Assembly (NCBI RefSeq): GCF_004570345.1
Contig: NZ_SPQM01000073.1
Span: 1-23,698 of the forward strand
From: Blastococcus sp. CT_GayMR20
GTDB taxonomy: Bacteria; Actinomycetota; Actinomycetes; Mycobacteriales; Geodermatophilaceae
DNA: 23,698 nt
Direction of reading: 5' to 3'
Under the pieces are notes generated by a model. It was not told where the DNA came from. It did no database searches and saw nothing but the letters and a program-made list of their open reading frames with translations. The first letter of the stretch is position 1. Each line of letters begins with the position of its first letter. This document shows positions 23,071 through 23,698 of the stretch, piece after piece. The translations under genes were made by a program, and so were the position numbers.

Positions 23071-23698
23071 CCGCCGGGACCGCCACCCGCCCGGCCGCCC
23101 CGTCCCGCCGCAGCGCACGGCACCCCGGCTCGGCCGCCACCGGCGCGGCGTTCCACCTCCTGCGGCGCGGCACCCTGGTGATGGCGGTGATCGCGGGCGG
23201 CCTGCCGGCGTTCGTCGCCGTCGAGTACCGCGACACGTTCTCGGGCGCGATCGGGGTGGCGTCCCTGACCGGCCTGGCGGAGAACCCGGCGATCCGCACG
23301 CTGTTCGGCCGGCCGGTCGCCCTCGACGACCCGGGCGGCTTCACGGTCTGGCGGACCGGCACCGTGCTCGCCGTCCTCGTCGGGGTCTGGGCGGTGCTGT
23401 CGGCGACCCGGCTGACCCGCGGCGAGGAGGAGGCAGGTCGGTGGGACCTGCTGCTGTCCGGGCGGCTGCGGCTGCGGTTCCTCGTGGCGAGCTCGCTGGC
23501 CGTCGTCCTGCTCGCGACCGCCGTCGTCGGCGCCGCGGTCACCCTGGGCCTGATGCTGGCCGGCACCGAGACGACCGGCGCGGTGCTCTTCGGCCTCCTC
23601 GTCGGCGGCACGGGCATGGTCGGCGCGGGGCTCGGAGCCGTGGCCGCGCAGCTCCTGCCGGAGCGGCGGGCCGCCTCCGGTCTCGGGGTGGCGGTGCT
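23067..23698 (+). CDS. ABC transporter permease, 3' end outside window
   Basis: The frame opens at a GTG overlapping the ATPase stop (GTGA) and stays open to the last base, giving 210 residues of an incomplete protein. After a basic N-terminal stretch (TRPAAPSRRSARHPG) come several hydrophobic segments (for example LVMAVIAGGLPAFVAV, VLAVLVGVWAVLSATRL, VASSLAVVLLATAVVGAAV). The cytoplasmic RGEEEAGRWDLLLSGRLRLR loop is characteristic of permeases from polyketide-antibiotic exporters (TnrB3 type, from memory). With the preceding ATPase it would form an efflux pump in the membrane. The end and full topology cannot be seen. Confidence 0.88.
   Translation, partial: MTAGTATRPAAPSRRSARHPGSAATGAAFHLLRRGTLVMAVIAGGLPAFVAVEYRDTFSGAIGVASLTGLAENPAIRTLFGRPVALDDPGGFTVWRTGTVLAVLVGVWAVLSATRLTRGEEEAGRWDLLLSGRLRLRFLVASSLAVVLLATAVVGAAVTLGLMLAGTETTGAVLFGLLVGGTGMVGAGLGAVAAQLLPERRAASGLGVAV

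Overview
The window is chromosomal DNA from a very GC-rich actinobacterium. Third codon positions are almost all G or C, GTG and TTG starts are common, and the families present (WS/DGAT acyltransferase, DUF6758, DUF6912, DUF3107, DUF3152, WXG100) are actinobacterial. A Geodermatophilaceae-like organism (Blastococcus, Geodermatophilus or Modestobacter type) is my best guess, from gene content and the style of the intergenic repeat; it is not proven. I see no rRNA, tRNA, insertion sequence, phage gene or CRISPR array. Nearly all the DNA is coding, with short, structured intergenic gaps.

Layout. 1-2966: the 3' part of a MinD/CpaE-like ATPase, a WS/DGAT acyltransferase and a DUF6912 protein, all on +. 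2909-7642: a minimal type VII secretion (T7SS) module. A 1429-residue FHA-FtsK/SpoIIIE ATPase (EssC/EccC-like) on - diverges from a WXG100 substrate on +; the gap between them carries two DnaA-box-like sequences. 7817-9516: MaoC dehydratase, a convergent NUDIX hydrolase and a DUF6758 zinc-ribbon protein. 9680-12301: a 52-residue membrane protein coupled to a PH-domain membrane protein, a PHP phosphoesterase and a RecB-type Fe-S nuclease. 12309-17091 (all -): rhlE-like DEAD-box helicase, PQQ-type beta-propeller, alpha/beta hydrolase and MpaB/DUF2236 oxygenase-like gene, in transcription order. 17405-18726: ferritin-like protein and SDR protein with overlapping start and stop. 18842-20962: TetR regulator and DUF3107 on -, with a divergent alpha/beta hydrolase. 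21070-23698: DUF3152 metalloprotease-like membrane protein, then an ABC exporter ATPase and its permease, which runs off the end.

The block from the beta-propeller to DUF3152 matches, in order and mirrored orientation, the Mycobacterium tuberculosis Rv3212-Rv3207c neighbourhood as I remember it. It is therefore an old conserved actinobacterial core with lineage-specific insertions (SDR, hydrolase).

The most unusual signals are non-coding. Two copies of a roughly 56-base hairpin repeat lie directly after the stop codons of the helicase and beta-propeller genes. They differ by compensatory changes that keep pairing on the + strand. The helicase appears to start at a CTG after a long leader. 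Two convergent gene pairs have inverted repeats that include stop codons. Several genes show a TANNNT hexamer exactly seven bases before the ATG, which suggests leaderless mRNAs. Protein oddities are a WS/DGAT with His-Pro in place of the His-His active-site pair and an SDR lacking the catalytic Tyr. I did not find a clearly novel multi-gene system; the orphan FHA-EssC/WXG100 pair is the nearest candidate.
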